Made by a program: the position numbers and the translations under genes. A stretch of DNA of 64,000 nt from NCBI GenBank assembly GCA_010909165.1, contig MU008164.1, forward strand, positions 186,001-250,000. The letters are read 5' to 3'. The stretch's first letter is position 1; every line of letters starts with the position of its first letter. The DNA is from Anthoceros angustus (taxonomy: Eukaryota; Streptophyta; Anthocerotopsida; Anthocerotales; Anthocerotaceae). Shown here one piece after another: positions 22,321 to 33,044 of the stretch. The notes beneath the pieces are model-generated. The model was not told the DNA's origin, searched no databases, and saw nothing but the letters and a program-made list of their open reading frames with translations.

Positions 22321-24009
22321 CTAGGCATGGTACTTCTTCACCCTCCACCCATTTACCCGGGTGGGCAACAGTTCACCATCTAGCTGCCGGAGTTGAACGG
22401 ACCCATTCGCGTAGACCTGCACTACCTGGTAAGGCCCCATCCATCGCAAGTGAAGCTTGCCCGGGAAGTGCATATGGCGGTATCGTGAAGGGCGGATCTC
22501 CCTCCTTCACATACTCCACCAGTCGCAGTCGTGCCATAGCTTCCGTTGATTTTGTACCGCTTGCATTACATGTTGCGCCTCCTCGGCCTTCCGTATCTTG
22601 GACAAACCCTAGCAATCGCTCCGATTGGCTTTCTTCATCCGTTAAGCGTCCCTCCATCATGACTCGGGCGTTGGTACCTCAAACTCCACAGCATAACCGT
22701 GAATGCCCATAGGTTAAATGTCTGAGTTCATTGCGTAGTTACCTTCTCCGTCCTAAAGGCCCATAGCGCGGATGGTAGCTTAGTATCGATCGTGCGCATA
22801 GTTAACCGTAAGCTTATTCGAGGATCACGAATAAGTCCGTTGGTCTTCTCCGTTAACCCATTGGCCTTGGGTTGTATGGGGCCGTCTTGCGATGAGTTAT
22901 ACCAAATAGTCCGTCATTGCGCTTATCACATCATTGAGGAAATGAGTTCCCTATCACTTACCAACTGCAACGGGCACCCGTACCGGTGATGATGTTCTCA
23001 TAGAGGAACTTTGCCACTGTGCTTGCAGAATCCGTCCTTGTTGCCGCTGCCTCCACCCACGCATGAGTCCATTGCCACGGGATGTACCTCTTACGTGTGT
23101 GCCGTCGTATAGGTCCGACGGGTCGATACCATTCTCAAAGCGGTGCTAGTGCGGTATGGGCACCGGCCATTGCGTCGTGGGGTCGGCTTCCGATCCGTGA
23201 CAAGCATCACATCTCTTCACAAATGGCGGTGCGTTTCTCCATACATGGTGGGCCACGGTATCCGGCCTCAAGATTTTCTTGGTGGTGACTCACGAGCATA
23301 ATGGCCACCGCCTGTGCCTTCATGCATCCCTTTTATGACTACCTCCGTTTACTTTGTTGAAGGTACCTCGCTCCACGTCCGTCCCACCTTAAAGATACAT
23401 CCGTTGTACATCCTGAAGGGCCGGGCGTAGTGTACAAAGGCTGTTCTTGAGCAGTTTAACCCACTTGGAATCTCCATCTCCCAGTCTGTTCCGACTCCGC
23501 ATGGTGGGCGTCCTCACGCTCCCTTCTCCACGCTTTCGGTTATCTGTCCACAAGTTTGGGGTTCCTCAGACTGCGCTCCTCCTCCTGTGTCTCCACTGCG
23601 GCCACCAATTCCTCGTCCGGAAAGTCATCCTCCTGATCCCGCAGGGTCGGCTCCGTCTTCAACCTGGACAAGAAGTCAGCATTTTGGTGTTGCCTCCCTT
23701 GCCTGGTCTCCACCTCAAAGGTGAACTCCTGGAGCAGCAGAATCCACCTCGCAATTCGCCCGGACAGGTCTGCCTTATTCACCAGATGCTTGAGCGCGAA
23801 GTGATCGACATAGAACACAAACTCGTTGGGCAGAAGGTAGTGCCTGAATTTCTTGACCCGCGTATACCATTCCCAGCGCCTCTCGCTCCGTAGTAGTGTA
23901 CCTCCGTTCGCATCGTGAAATTTGTCTTCCCATAGTAGATTGGATGATCCCTCCTTGTCGTCCTTTTGGTGAGCACTACTCCGATGGCGGCGACACATCT
24001 ACATACATG
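22321..24009 (-). pseudogene. Second Gypsy RNase H-integrase copy, corrupted
   Basis: It aligns along its whole length with 24440-26200 but has many small indels that break the frames. RNase H survives in pieces (FRHYLLPNEFVFYVDHFALK, LSGRIARWILLLQEF at 23540-23976) and the integrase tail in 22373-22660. At 24010 RNase H sequence joins LTR sequence directly, with GAGTAAG shared at the junction. This is a tandem-duplication product, not an independent insertion. Confidence 0.85.
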
Positions 24010-24439
24010 GAATCGCTTACTCGCCTTACGCTTCGCCTACTGCGGCCTGTTGCGCGCGTGCAGCGGGCGTGAATACCTGCCTATAACGGCCAGCAACTAC
24101 GGTCACGGCTGCTGCATGCCCGTCTTCACTCGGCCATCCGTGGCGCCGCCTGCCTAACTCACGCTCCAACTTCTAAGTTACCTTACTTGGCGTACTTATC
24201 CAGGAGTGGGGGTCCGAACTTATTTGATACTCGGTGCGTGGTCGGAGGTCCTCGAGTGGGCTCAAATTACCTACCCGAGTCAGTGCAGGAGCACTCAGTC
24301 GTCCGTGCTTATTCCTCCCTTCTCGCCTTATTTTACACTCCATACCTACGAAAAAAAACAAACCCAGCTTATTTCCTACCCCAAGGAGAGTCCGTTGTCC
24401 ACATACTCCCCTTCTCATCTGTTGGCGTCTCCGCCAACA
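24010..24439 (-). repeat. Gypsy 3' LTR-like region, copy B
   Basis: It starts right at the integrase stop (TAA at 24442-24440) with the palindrome TGTTGGCGGAGACGCCAACA and extends to the junction at 24010. TG start and position fit an LTR, but no end with CA and no partner on the 5' side confirm it. Confidence 0.5.
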
Positions 24440-25685
24440 TTAGGCATGGTACTTCTTCACCCTCCACCCATTTACCCGGGTGGGCAACAGTTCACCATCT
24501 AACTGCCGGAGTTGAACGGACCCATTCGCGTAGACCTGCACTAACTGGTAAGGTCCCATCCATCGCAAGTGAAGCTTGCCCGGGAAGTGCATATGGCGAC
24601 TGTCGTAAAGAAGGGCCAGATCTCCCTCCTTCACATACTCCTGCTTGCGGAGTCGCCGGTCGTGCCATAGCTTCCGCTGATTTTGTACCAGTTGCATTCT
24701 GTGCTGCGCCTCTTCTCGGCCTTCCGTATGCTGGACAAACCCTAGCAGTCGCTCCAGTTGGCTTTCTTCATCCGTTAAACGTCCCTCCATCATGACTCGG
24801 AGCGTTGGTACCTCAAACTCCACAGGCATAACCGGCGAATGCCCATAGGTTAAGTAATACGGAGTTCGTTGCGTAGTTACCTTCTCCGCCGTCCTGAAGG
24901 CCCATAGCGCGGATGGTAGCTTAGTATCCCAGTCGTGCGCATAGTTAACCGTAAGCTTATTCAGGATGCGACAGATAAGTCCGTTGGTCTTCTCCGTTAA
25001 CCCATTGGCCTTCGGGTTGTATGGGGCCGTCTTGCGATGAGTTATACCGAAATAGTCCGTCATTGCAGTTATCACATCATTGAGGAAATGAGTTCCCCTA
25101 TCACTTACCAACTGCAACGGGCACCCATACCGTGATGATGTTCTCATAGAGGAACTTTGCCACTGTGCTTGCAGAGTCCGTCCTTATTCTTTGCCGCCTC
25201 CACCCACGCATGAGTCCATTGCCACCGGGATGTACCTCTTACGTATTGTGTGGTAAGTGGCGTATGGGTCCGACGAAGTCGATACCCCATTTCTCAAACG
25301 GTGCTAGTGCGAGTATGGGCACCAGCCATTGCGTCGTGGGGGTCGGCTTCCCGATCCGCTGACAAGCATCACATCTCTTCACAAACTGGTGCGTTTCTCC
25401 ATACATGGTGGGCCACCAGTATCCGGCCTCCAAGATTTTCTTGGTGGTGACCTGCGCTGCATAATGGCCACCGCCCAGGCCTTCATGCATCCCTTTTATG
25501 ACTACCTCCGTTTCCGCCTGTTGAAGGTACCTACGCTCCACGCCGTCCGGTCCCACCTTAAAGATACATCCGTTGTACATCCACGAGAAGGCGTAGTGTA
25601 CAAAGGCCTGTTGCTGGGCACGGTTTAACCCACTTGGAATCTCCATCTCCCACAGATACCATTCCCAGCGCCTCTCGCTCCGCAT
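24440..25685 (-). pseudogene. Gypsy integrase
   Basis: Two frames. 25685-25239 holds the HHCC zinc-binding end (GGHYAAQVTTKKILEAGYWW, CDACQRIGKP) and the first catalytic Asp block (KWGIDFVGPI). 25147-24440 holds the second Asp (LVSDRGTHFLND), the Glu block (ANGLTEKTNGLI) and a GPY-like C-terminal module (LRWMGPYQLVQVYANGSVQL). The frame breaks between 25150 and 25240. Family role: inserting element DNA into the genome. Confidence 0.9.
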
Positions 25686-25751
25686 GGTGGGCGTCCTCTC
25701 GTCGCTCCTCCTCCTCCTTCCCTTTCACGTTATCCACAAGTTTGGGGTTCC

Positions 25752-26215
25752 TCAGACTGCGCTCCTCCTCCTGTGTCTCCACGCCACCAATTCCTCGTCC
25801 GGAAAGTCATCCTCCTGATCCCGCAGCGGCTCCGTCTTCAATCTGGACAAGAAGTCAGCATTTTGGTGTTGCCTCCCTTGCCTGGTCTCCACCTCAAAGG
25901 TGAACTCCTGGAGCAGCAGAATCCACCTCGCAATTCGCCCGGACAGGTCTGCCTTATTCACCAGATGCTTGAGCGCGAAGTGATCGACATAGAACACAAA
26001 CTCGTTGGGCAGAAGGTAGTGCCTGAATTTCTTGACCGCGTATACCATTCCCAGCGCCTCTCGCTCCGTAGTAGTGTACCTCCGTTCGCATCGTGAAATT
26101 TGTCTTCCCATAGTAGATTGGATGATCCCTCCTTGTCGTCCTTTTGGTGAGCACTACTCCGATGGCGGCGACACATCTACATACATGGAATCGCTTACTC
26201 CGGTCCGGACCCTTT
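25752..26215 (-). pseudogene. Gypsy RNase H
   Basis: The start is visible in pieces as APKIKGPDRSKRFHVYVD (RNase H lead-in) at 26215-26170. It continues with RRYTTTEREALGMVYAVKKF and VDHFALKHLVNK, and the end DFLSR precedes an acidic linker. Frame breaks occur near 26110-26170. This copy has the natural upstream context, unlike copy A. Confidence 0.88.
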
Positions 26216-26269
26216 AATCTTGGGCGCTTATCGTGGTGGTCTCAGATCTCGAATGCGCGTTCCTTTACG

Positions 26270-26640
26270 GTGTCCAAGTCCACCTCCTCCTTCCCGAGTA
26301 ACTCCGCTTGGCGGCCCGCTGCGAAGTCTGGATGAACCGCTTTGTAATAACCCACCATGCCCAGGAATCCCCGCAGTTCCTTCAGATTCGTGGGCGGCTG
26401 CGGTGAATGACCACCTTATCTTGGTCCACCTCTATCCCTGTGACACGGTGTCCAAGTCCACTCCTCCTCCTTCCTGAGTAACTCCGTTAGCTTGGCGGCC
26501 CGCTTTGCGAAGTCCTGGATGAACCGCCTGTAATAACCCACCATGCCGAGGAATCCCCGCAGTTCCTTCAGATTCGTGGGCGGCTGCAGGGACTGAATGA
26601 CCCTGACCTTATCTTGGTCCACCTCTATCCCCCGCGCCGA
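26270..26640. repeat. Two-copy tandem repeat of about 180 bp in RT
   Basis: Copy 1 (26270-26448) repeats copy 2 (26449-26640), with ACGGTGTCC at the edges. Copy 1 lacks several CAG/CTG triplets present in copy 2 (for example GGCTGCGGTGAATG against GGCTGCAGGGACTGAATG). The repeat breaks the RT C-terminal frame. Confidence 0.8.
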
Positions 26641-26990
26641 CACACGGTGTCCCAGCAGGATTCCCTCCGTCATTCCAAAGTAGCATTTCTCCGGATGTAG
26701 ACACAGCTGGGTTTCCTTACAACGCTCCAAGCACTTCCGCAGGTGCCCAACGTGCTTGTCTTCCTCTCCATGTACGCAAAAGTCGTCCAGGAATACCTCC
26801 ATGAAGTCCCTCAGAAAATCCCTGAAGACGTTGGTCACCATCCGCATGAATGATCCGGGTGCTCCTGTCATCCCAAAGGCGCTTCGCTTGTAAGCGAACG
26901 TTCCCCACTCCGTGGTGAACGTTGTCTTATCCCAGTCCGACTCCCTTAGGTGCAGTTGGTTGTAGCCGGAGTATCCATCCAAGAAGGAGT
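26416..26990 (-). pseudogene. Gypsy reverse transcriptase, N-terminally truncated
   Basis: The frame starts inside RT block B (DGYSGYNQLHL). It contains TTFTTEWGTFAYKRSAFGMT, APGSFMRMV and the catalytic FLDDFCVHG (a YLDDF variant), then LGHRVSARGIEVDQDKV and the thumb KELRGFLGMVGYYRRFI. Upstream RT sequence ends at a junction with LINE-type sequence near 27005. Confidence 0.92.
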
Positions 26991-28035
26991 AAGTACTCCG
27001 TCCATTGCGCGGGAATGAGCGCTCCCTATGCGAATGAGCGCATATGAGCGCTCCCTATGCGGAAGAAATCCACTCTCCTTGGCCATCGAGAACATGATGT
27101 CGCGAACAGCATCATTCATAGCGATACGCTGCCCTTCAACTGGACAGCGAGCCAGGTGGGACCCAGAGGCGTCGAGGGGGCCCAACAGCTGCAAGATGAT
27201 AGAAAACAGGCCAAAGGCTAGATCAAGCCTACACGGAACCTCATCGCGGTAGAAAAAGAGGCTGGTGCGATTCGGAGAGCTTGCATGCACGGCTGAGCCA
27301 AAACCTAGGAGCCCGCTCCCTTCCCCGAGCAAGACGGAGGCGAGCCCGAGCAGGCTGGGGAATAGTAGAATCCAGAAAAAGGGCCACCGCCACCTGCCCG
27401 AAAGTGCTTTTCCTTGAGAGAGGCCTGAAGATCGTGCAGCCCATCCACAAAGAGCATGGAAAAAAGAGGCATTGCCGCCCTAGCCTCCGAGGATAAGGAA
27501 TCCCTAGCCAACCTTAGTGAAACCTGTAAAGGGAAGGCCCCCTCCTCAACACCAGAGACGAAGGCCTCCAAGATGAAGGGATCCTGGATTAAGAACCCAG
27601 AGGCCAAGATGGGGGCAGAGAGGGCCCAGCTCCCAAGGAAGTTCACTGGCGCCGAGCCTCCATGGCCAACAGACCAGTTCCCCCAAAGGCGACAAGTAGG
27701 GATGCTTGCCGCCTCACCAAACCCCTGTGGCACACTCGAAGATTCTTGGCCCAATGATATGCCCAAACACCTGCATAACCTGTTTATCGAACTTCTCTAA
27801 GCTTGATAGAAAAACTGGGGAGGGAGCAACCGTTCTTGTGAGGTATCCTAGCTGATGCACGAAGCAGGAAAAAAGGATGCCAAATGCCACCTGAGGGTCC
27901 CCTGACTGAGAGAGGTTGTTGGTGTAGGCCAAGTCTTCCCCCAAAGTAGCATCGACAAAACCTGGAACGAAGTCCAAGGGTCCCACCGGCACCCCCAAGA
28001 TGCGAAGTCCCTTCACGGAAAGAATGTTTCCCCTA
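26990..28035 (-). pseudogene. LINE-type (non-LTR) RT C-terminal region relic
   Basis: Minus-strand frames give LRILGVPVGPLDFV followed by GDPQVAFGILFSCFVHQLGY (28031-27830). This is the post-RT thumb block seen in the non-LTR RT C-terminal regions of many algae, protists and early plants. Further on, FVDGLHDLQASLKEK and NDAVRDIMFSMAKESGFLPH (27440-27060) match the downstream restriction-like or RNase-like region of the same class. Frames change several times. The family level is uncertain (Utopia-like is possible). Confidence 0.6.
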
Positions 28036-28600
28036 ATGAGAATCAATAGCTCTTGGGCACAAAGTGCTAGAATACAATGAATAATGAAAATAAAGAGTAC
28101 AAGCCTATTTAAAGGCCATATGGTTACAACCATAAGTGGTTGTAACCAACAAATAGGTGTAACTATAAAGTAGTTGTAACTAACTAACTACTAACTACCT
28201 AAGAGCAACCACCTAAAGCCCTAGCATTTAATTAATCATTAAATGCTGGTGCCCTAGTGAATAGTGCCCTAAAGGTAATATATTTCATCACTCCCACTCA
28301 CTATGAAGTAGGGGTGAGAATTAGCTTCCAAATGAGTCTACTTAGGGTAATAGACTCCCACTAGAGGGCCAACCATTACCAAAATGAAAAGTAAGTTAAG
28401 CAATAACTTGAAAGCATAAACTGGTTTAAGCAATCAAATTAAGAGAATTAATAAAAGGGGAAATTAATTAGCTGGAATTTTCCACACGAAAATAGGGATT
28501 GAAAAATTGGCCATAAATAAATGAAGGGTATGACCCTTCATGTATACCCCCTTCGTATGGGGGGTACATAAATCAGTTACTTACGGGGCCGCTCTTCCAT
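28036..28600. other. AT-rich LTR-like or 3' UTR-like segment
   Basis: An A/T-rich stretch, repeated at about 29905-30445. It has a 10-bp-stem inverted repeat around 28122-28147 and multiple TAACTAACTA repeats. It resembles a retroelement terminal region, but no paired copy outside the tandem duplication was found. No gene is seen. Confidence 0.4.
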
Positions 28601-28620
28601 ACACACGAAACACCAGAAAA

Positions 28621-29640
28621 ATGGCTGGAAAAACAGAACTGCAAAGAGAACTTGTGGAGATGGAGGGAGCGCGCTGCAGATCTGCTGAAAAGAGAGCCCG
28701 CGCGTGCGCCCAGCTGAGGCACGACGCGCGTGGGCGCTTCCTCCCCCACGCGCGCGCCCACGCGCCCATGGGGAGGTGCCACGCCCGATCCACATGTGAG
28801 GAGGACGCCGAATCTGTAGCTGCCTTGGAAATTCTGGGGCTTGATGTGCTGAACGGGGGTCTACTGCTGAGGGCGCACCCCCCTAAAGGAATGGAGAGGG
28901 GAGCCCTTGCATCAAACATGAAGATCCACCTGCATTTCCATAATCCTGCACAGAATCCACTTTCTGGCTTGAGAAATTGTGAAGCTCGGCCCGTGAATGA
29001 TGAACACACTGCTGATATGAAGGAAGGTGGGGCATAGGCGCCCCAGCCCTCTACTCCTAATGACCAAGTGCCTCAAAACAATTCCCATTGTGCTGATCAC
29101 AAGCTGGATGAAAACAATGAAGAGATGCTGCAAAATGTTGCCAATGCCGTGAGGGCAAGTGAGCACTTTATCTTTGGGTTGAGTTTCCATTCTTCTATTT
29201 CCAAAATACTAATCCATTTTTAAATGCTTGATATAGGTGAAATGGAAAATTGCGATAAAAGCAACCCAATACAAACTTTGCACCCTTCATTAGCCACCAT
29301 AAATTTCAGCCAAGAGGCTCCAAACCTAAATTACATTTCGTCGTCATCGTCCGAGTCCATGAAGGCTGAGTGGCATGCAGACGATACCGATGATGAGGAT
29401 ATCTCAAGTGGTCAAGCTGTTGAAATAAAAATGGCCAAATCCAAAGCTCAAGGAATATGTGAAGGTCCCTCATGGAGGTCAAAGACCACGAGGACCTTTT
29501 CTTGGAGGAGAAGCAAGTCGAGGATCTTAGCCGATATGCAATCGTAAGTGCCTCCCAGCTTCTAATAACTCCTCCAAATTTAATAAATTCTGTTGCATTT
29601 GGCTAATGGAGGTTTTTGATAGATCGACATGAGCAAAGGA
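28621..29640 (+). other. Unrecognised exon-like sequence, unit 1
   Basis: The frame at 28621-29037 begins MAGKTELQRELVEMEGARC and is Arg/Ala/His-rich. The frame at 29224-29547 encodes an acidic Ser/Asp-rich stretch (SSSSSESMKAEWHADDTDDE) ending at a GT donor (CGTAAGTGCC near 29545). Unit 2 carries the same parts at 30480-30743 and 31036-31365, followed by exon-like SAYEQRIKELMDDEELNPSK at 31444-31530. This may be a captured host gene fragment or a non-structural ORF of a transposon. I do not recognise the protein. Confidence 0.4.
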
Positions 29641-29689
29641 TAAGGAATTGATGGATGATGAGGAGCTAAACCCGAGTAAAGGAAAAAGA

Positions 29690-29905
29690 AAAGCGGGAGG
29701 GAGCAACCGTTCTTGTGAGGTATCCTAGCTGATGCACGAAGCAGGAAAAAAGGATGCCAAATGCCACCTGAGGGTCCCCTGACTGAGAGAGGTTGTTGGT
29801 GTAGGCCAAGTCTTCCCCCAAAGTAGCATCGACAAAACCTCGAACGAAGTCCAAGGGTCCCAAGACCCCAAGATGCTAAGTCCCTTCACGGAAAGAATGT
29901 TTCCC
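29690..29905 (-). pseudogene. LINE RT relic, duplicated piece
   Basis: The second copy of the LGVPVG-downstream block (LDFVRGFVDATLGEDLAY and GDPQVAFGILFSCFVHQLGY). It exists only because of the 1.85-kb tandem duplication and ends at the duplication junction. Confidence 0.7.
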
Positions 29906-31520
29906 TAATGAGAATCAATAGCTCTTGGGCACAAAGTGCTAGAATACAATGAATAATGAAAATAAAGAGTACAAGCCTATTTAAAGGCCATATGGTTACA
30001 ACCATAAGTGGTTGTAACCAACAAATAGGTGTAACTATAAAGTAGTTGTAACTAACTAACTACTAACTACCTAAGAGCAACCACCTAAAGCCCTAGCATT
30101 TAATTAATCATTAAATGCTGGTGCCCTAGTGAATAGTGCCCTAAAGGTAATATATTTCATCACTCACTATGAAGTAGGGTGAGAATTAGCTTCAAATGAG
30201 TCTACTTAGGGTAATAGACTCCCACTAGAGGCCAACCATTACCAAAATGAAAAGTAAGTTAAGCAATAACTTGAAAGCATAAACTGGTTTAAGCAATCAA
30301 ATTAAGAGAATTAATAAAAGGGGAAATTAATTAGCTGGAATTTTCCACACGAAAATAGGGATTGAAAAATTGGCCATAAATAAATGAAGGGTATGACCCT
30401 TCATGTATACCCCCTTCGTATGGGGGGTACATAAATCAGTTACTTACGGGGCCGCTCTTCCATACACAAACACGGAAAAATGGGAAGACAGGCGCAAAGA
30501 GAACTTGTGGAGATGGAGGGAGCGCGCTGCAGATCTGCTGAAAAGAGAGCCCGCGTGCGCCAGCTGAGCACGGCGCGTGGCGCTTCCTCCCCACGCGCAC
30601 GCCCATGGGGAGGTGCCACGCCCGATCCACATGTGAGGAGGATGCCGAATCAGAGCCTTGGAAAATTGGGGCTTGATGTGCTGAACGGGGTCTCACTGAG
30701 GCGCACCCCTAAAGGAATGGAGGAGCCCTTGCATCAAACATGAAGATCCACCGCATTTCCATAATCCCGCATGTAATCCACTTTACGGCTTGAGAAATTG
30801 TGAAGCTCGGCGTGAATGATGAACACACCGATATGAAGGAAGGTGGGGCATAGGCGCCCCAGCCTCTACTCCTAATGACCAAGTGCCTCAAAACAATTCC
30901 CATTGTCTTGATCATGTCGGATGAAAACAATGAAGAGATCTACAAAATGTTGCCAATGCCGTGAGGGCAAGTGAGCACTTTATCTTTGGGTTGAGTTTCC
31001 ATTCTTCTATTTCCAAAATACTAATCCATTTTTAAATGCTTGATATAGGTGAAATGGAAAATTGCGATAAAAGCAACCCAATACAAACTTTGCACCCTTC
31101 ATTAGCCACCATAAATTTCAGCCAAGAGGCTCCAAACCTAAATTACATTTCGTCGTCATCGTCCGAGTCCATGAAGGCTGAGTGGCATGCAGACGATACC
31201 GATGATGAGGATATCTCAAGTGGTCAAGCTGTTGAAATAAAAATGGCCAAATCCAAAGCTCAAGGAATATGTGAAGGCAGTCCCTCATGGAGGTCAAAGA
31301 CCCTGAGGACCTTTTCTTCGGAGGAGAAGCAAGTCGAGGATCTTAGCCGATATGCAACTGGTAAGTGCCTCCCACTGCTTCTAATAACTCCTCCGAAATT
31401 TAATAAATTCCTGTTGCATTTGGCTAATGGAGGTTTTTGATAGATCAGCTTATGAGCAAAGGATAAAGGAATTGATGGATGATGAGGAGCTAAACCCGAG
31501 TAAAGGAAAAGAAAAACTGG

Positions 31521-31969
31521 AGAGTGGTTAGTTGGACTAAAGATTTTTCGGAATATGCATTTTGCTTAAGCCACTATGCATATGCTAACCTATGGCATGT
31601 AATAACCCAGGTGAAATGAAATGCTCAGGCACTAAGGGAGTGACTCTGGCAATACCAAGGAAGCAAAAAAGTAATGGGAAAGAAAAATATGATATCCCAG
31701 ATGGTTTGATGTCAACGGGTAACTTAGATAAGCAAGTTTACCTGGTGTACCCCGGAGGAGTTGAACATGGTTAAACCCCGGAGGAGTATGTATGCAAGAA
31801 AACCGGCATACATATGGTGTGGTTAGGATGTGAACCTTGCACAGAATTTGAAGGCCACGTTAAACACACATATAGTAAGTGCCAATGCCTTAACCTAATA
31901 GCACTTTATAAATTTATAATAAAAACTATAAACTAATACCTAATGATTTGTTTATTAGGATCTGTTTGG
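31521..31969 (+). other. Exon-like sequence downstream of the duplication
   Basis: The plus frame 31592-31774 reads PGEMKCSGTKGVTLAIPRKQ with plausible splice sites around it and may continue the unit 2 exon-like sequence. No family was recognised. Confidence 0.3.
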
Positions 31970-32009
31970 TCACTTAGCGAATATGAGGAGGACCAAGTAG
32001 AGATAGAAG

Positions 32010-33044
32010 GAGATCTCTAACATCTCACGTATGTAATGATACTCGACGGCTATGTACTTAGTTCTAGAATGATACTCGACGGCTATGTGCTTAGTTCTAG
32101 AGTGGAAGACAGGGTTACGAGCTAGAGCTATGGCTCCCTGACTATCACTGTACAATGGAGTTGGACTGGTTTGAATATGATTGAGTTCACTCAAAGCTAA
32201 CCTACTCCATACTATATCCTTAGAGACTGAGGTGAGGACCCTATACTCTGACTCAGTACTTGATAAAGCAATGATAGGTTGCTTCTTACTTGACCATGAG
32301 ATAGGGGCTCCTCCCAGCAATAGAACATAGCTTGATACAAATTTTCGGGTATCAGGGTCGCCGACATAGTCAGCATCAGCATATGTTGTTAGAGTTAATT
32401 TTGATATGCCGGGTGTCTGTTTATACATGAGTCTTGTGTGCATAGTTCCTTTGAGGTACCTGAATATGCGCTTAACACATTGCTAATGTTGTCTTCCAGG
32501 GTTCTCAAGAAACTGCGAAACTGCACTAACTTTAAAGGATACATCTGGTCTTGTGAAGTTGCTTAAGTATATTAAGGTGCCAACAGCATGCCTGTAAGGC
32601 ACTGCTAACATTTCATCGTTCTCAGCTTCTGTTTTGGGACTCATCTCTGAAGTAAGCCTTGTGCCACTAGGAAAAGGTGTAGCGGCTGGTTTTGCATCTT
32701 CAAGTCCAAATTTTGCTAAACTCTCTTTAATATACTTAGTTTGAACTAAGCTGATGGATTTATTACCTCTCTTCCTGATGATGTTAATGCCAAGGGCATA
32801 GGTCAGCTCTCCCAAGTCTGTCATTTCATAAAAACTTCTTCACCATGCTTTAATTTCAGCTATCCCTTTTTTTGTGGGAGAGTGAGGATGATGTTAAAAA
32901 TAAATCATCAACATAGAGTAAGAGGTAAAGGATGTTGTTTCCTGATCTTAATATATACATGCTCGCGTCAGCTTTGCTTTGTACAAAGCCATACTTGATG
33001 AGTTTGTCATGTATGTCCTTGTTCCATTCCTTTCCGGATCGCAT
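32010..33044 (-). pseudogene. Copia-2 RT C-terminal half and RNase H
   Basis: RT pieces are KEWNKDIHDKLIKYGF with LLYVDDLFLTSSSL (YVDD), then GELTYALGINI and VSQFLENPGRQH. RNase H follows with TYADADYVGDPDTRKFVSS, SSTESEYRVL, YSDSQGAIAL and HYIREMLE. A 33/36-bp in-frame duplication repeats HSRTKHIAVEY at 32038-32105. Frame breaks occur at 32450-32480 and 32825-32855. Confidence 0.9.

Larger units (their letters stand above)
21885..27005 (-). mobile_element. Rearranged Gypsy LTR retrotransposon
   Basis: Minus-strand order is RT (26990-26416), RNase H (26215-25752), integrase (25685-24440) and an LTR-like 3' region (24439-24010). A second, more corrupted RNase H-integrase-LTR unit follows (24010-21885). 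RT-RH-INT order places it in Ty3/Gypsy. The RT N-terminus, protease and gag are missing at the high-coordinate side, where a LINE-type relic begins near 27005. Confidence 0.88.
27810..31520. repeat. Tandem duplication, two units of about 1.85 kb
   Basis: Unit 1 (27810-29690) and unit 2 (29690-31520) align end to end (offset 1876 falling to 1824 bp because unit 2 has small deletions). The outer edges share AAAAACTGG. Each unit contains a LINE piece, an AT-rich segment with a GGTTACAACC/GGTTGTAACC hairpin, a GC-rich open stretch and unrecognised exon-like sequence. Unit 2 again lacks CTG/CAG triplets present in unit 1. Confidence 0.88.

Noticed and set aside
24440-25147. Domesticated integrase gene
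   Set aside because: The frame is intact, but it sits in normal Gypsy context next to RNase H and RT and has no independent start or exon structure.
27305-27800. Possible host gene on either strand
   Set aside because: The minus frame fits the LINE C-terminal region; the plus frame is its shadow.
28122-28147. Hairpin GGTTACAACC/GGTTGTAACC as a regulatory RNA or terminator
   Set aside because: It is found only in the duplicated AT-rich TE segment and is not next to a supported gene; I treat it as part of that repeat.
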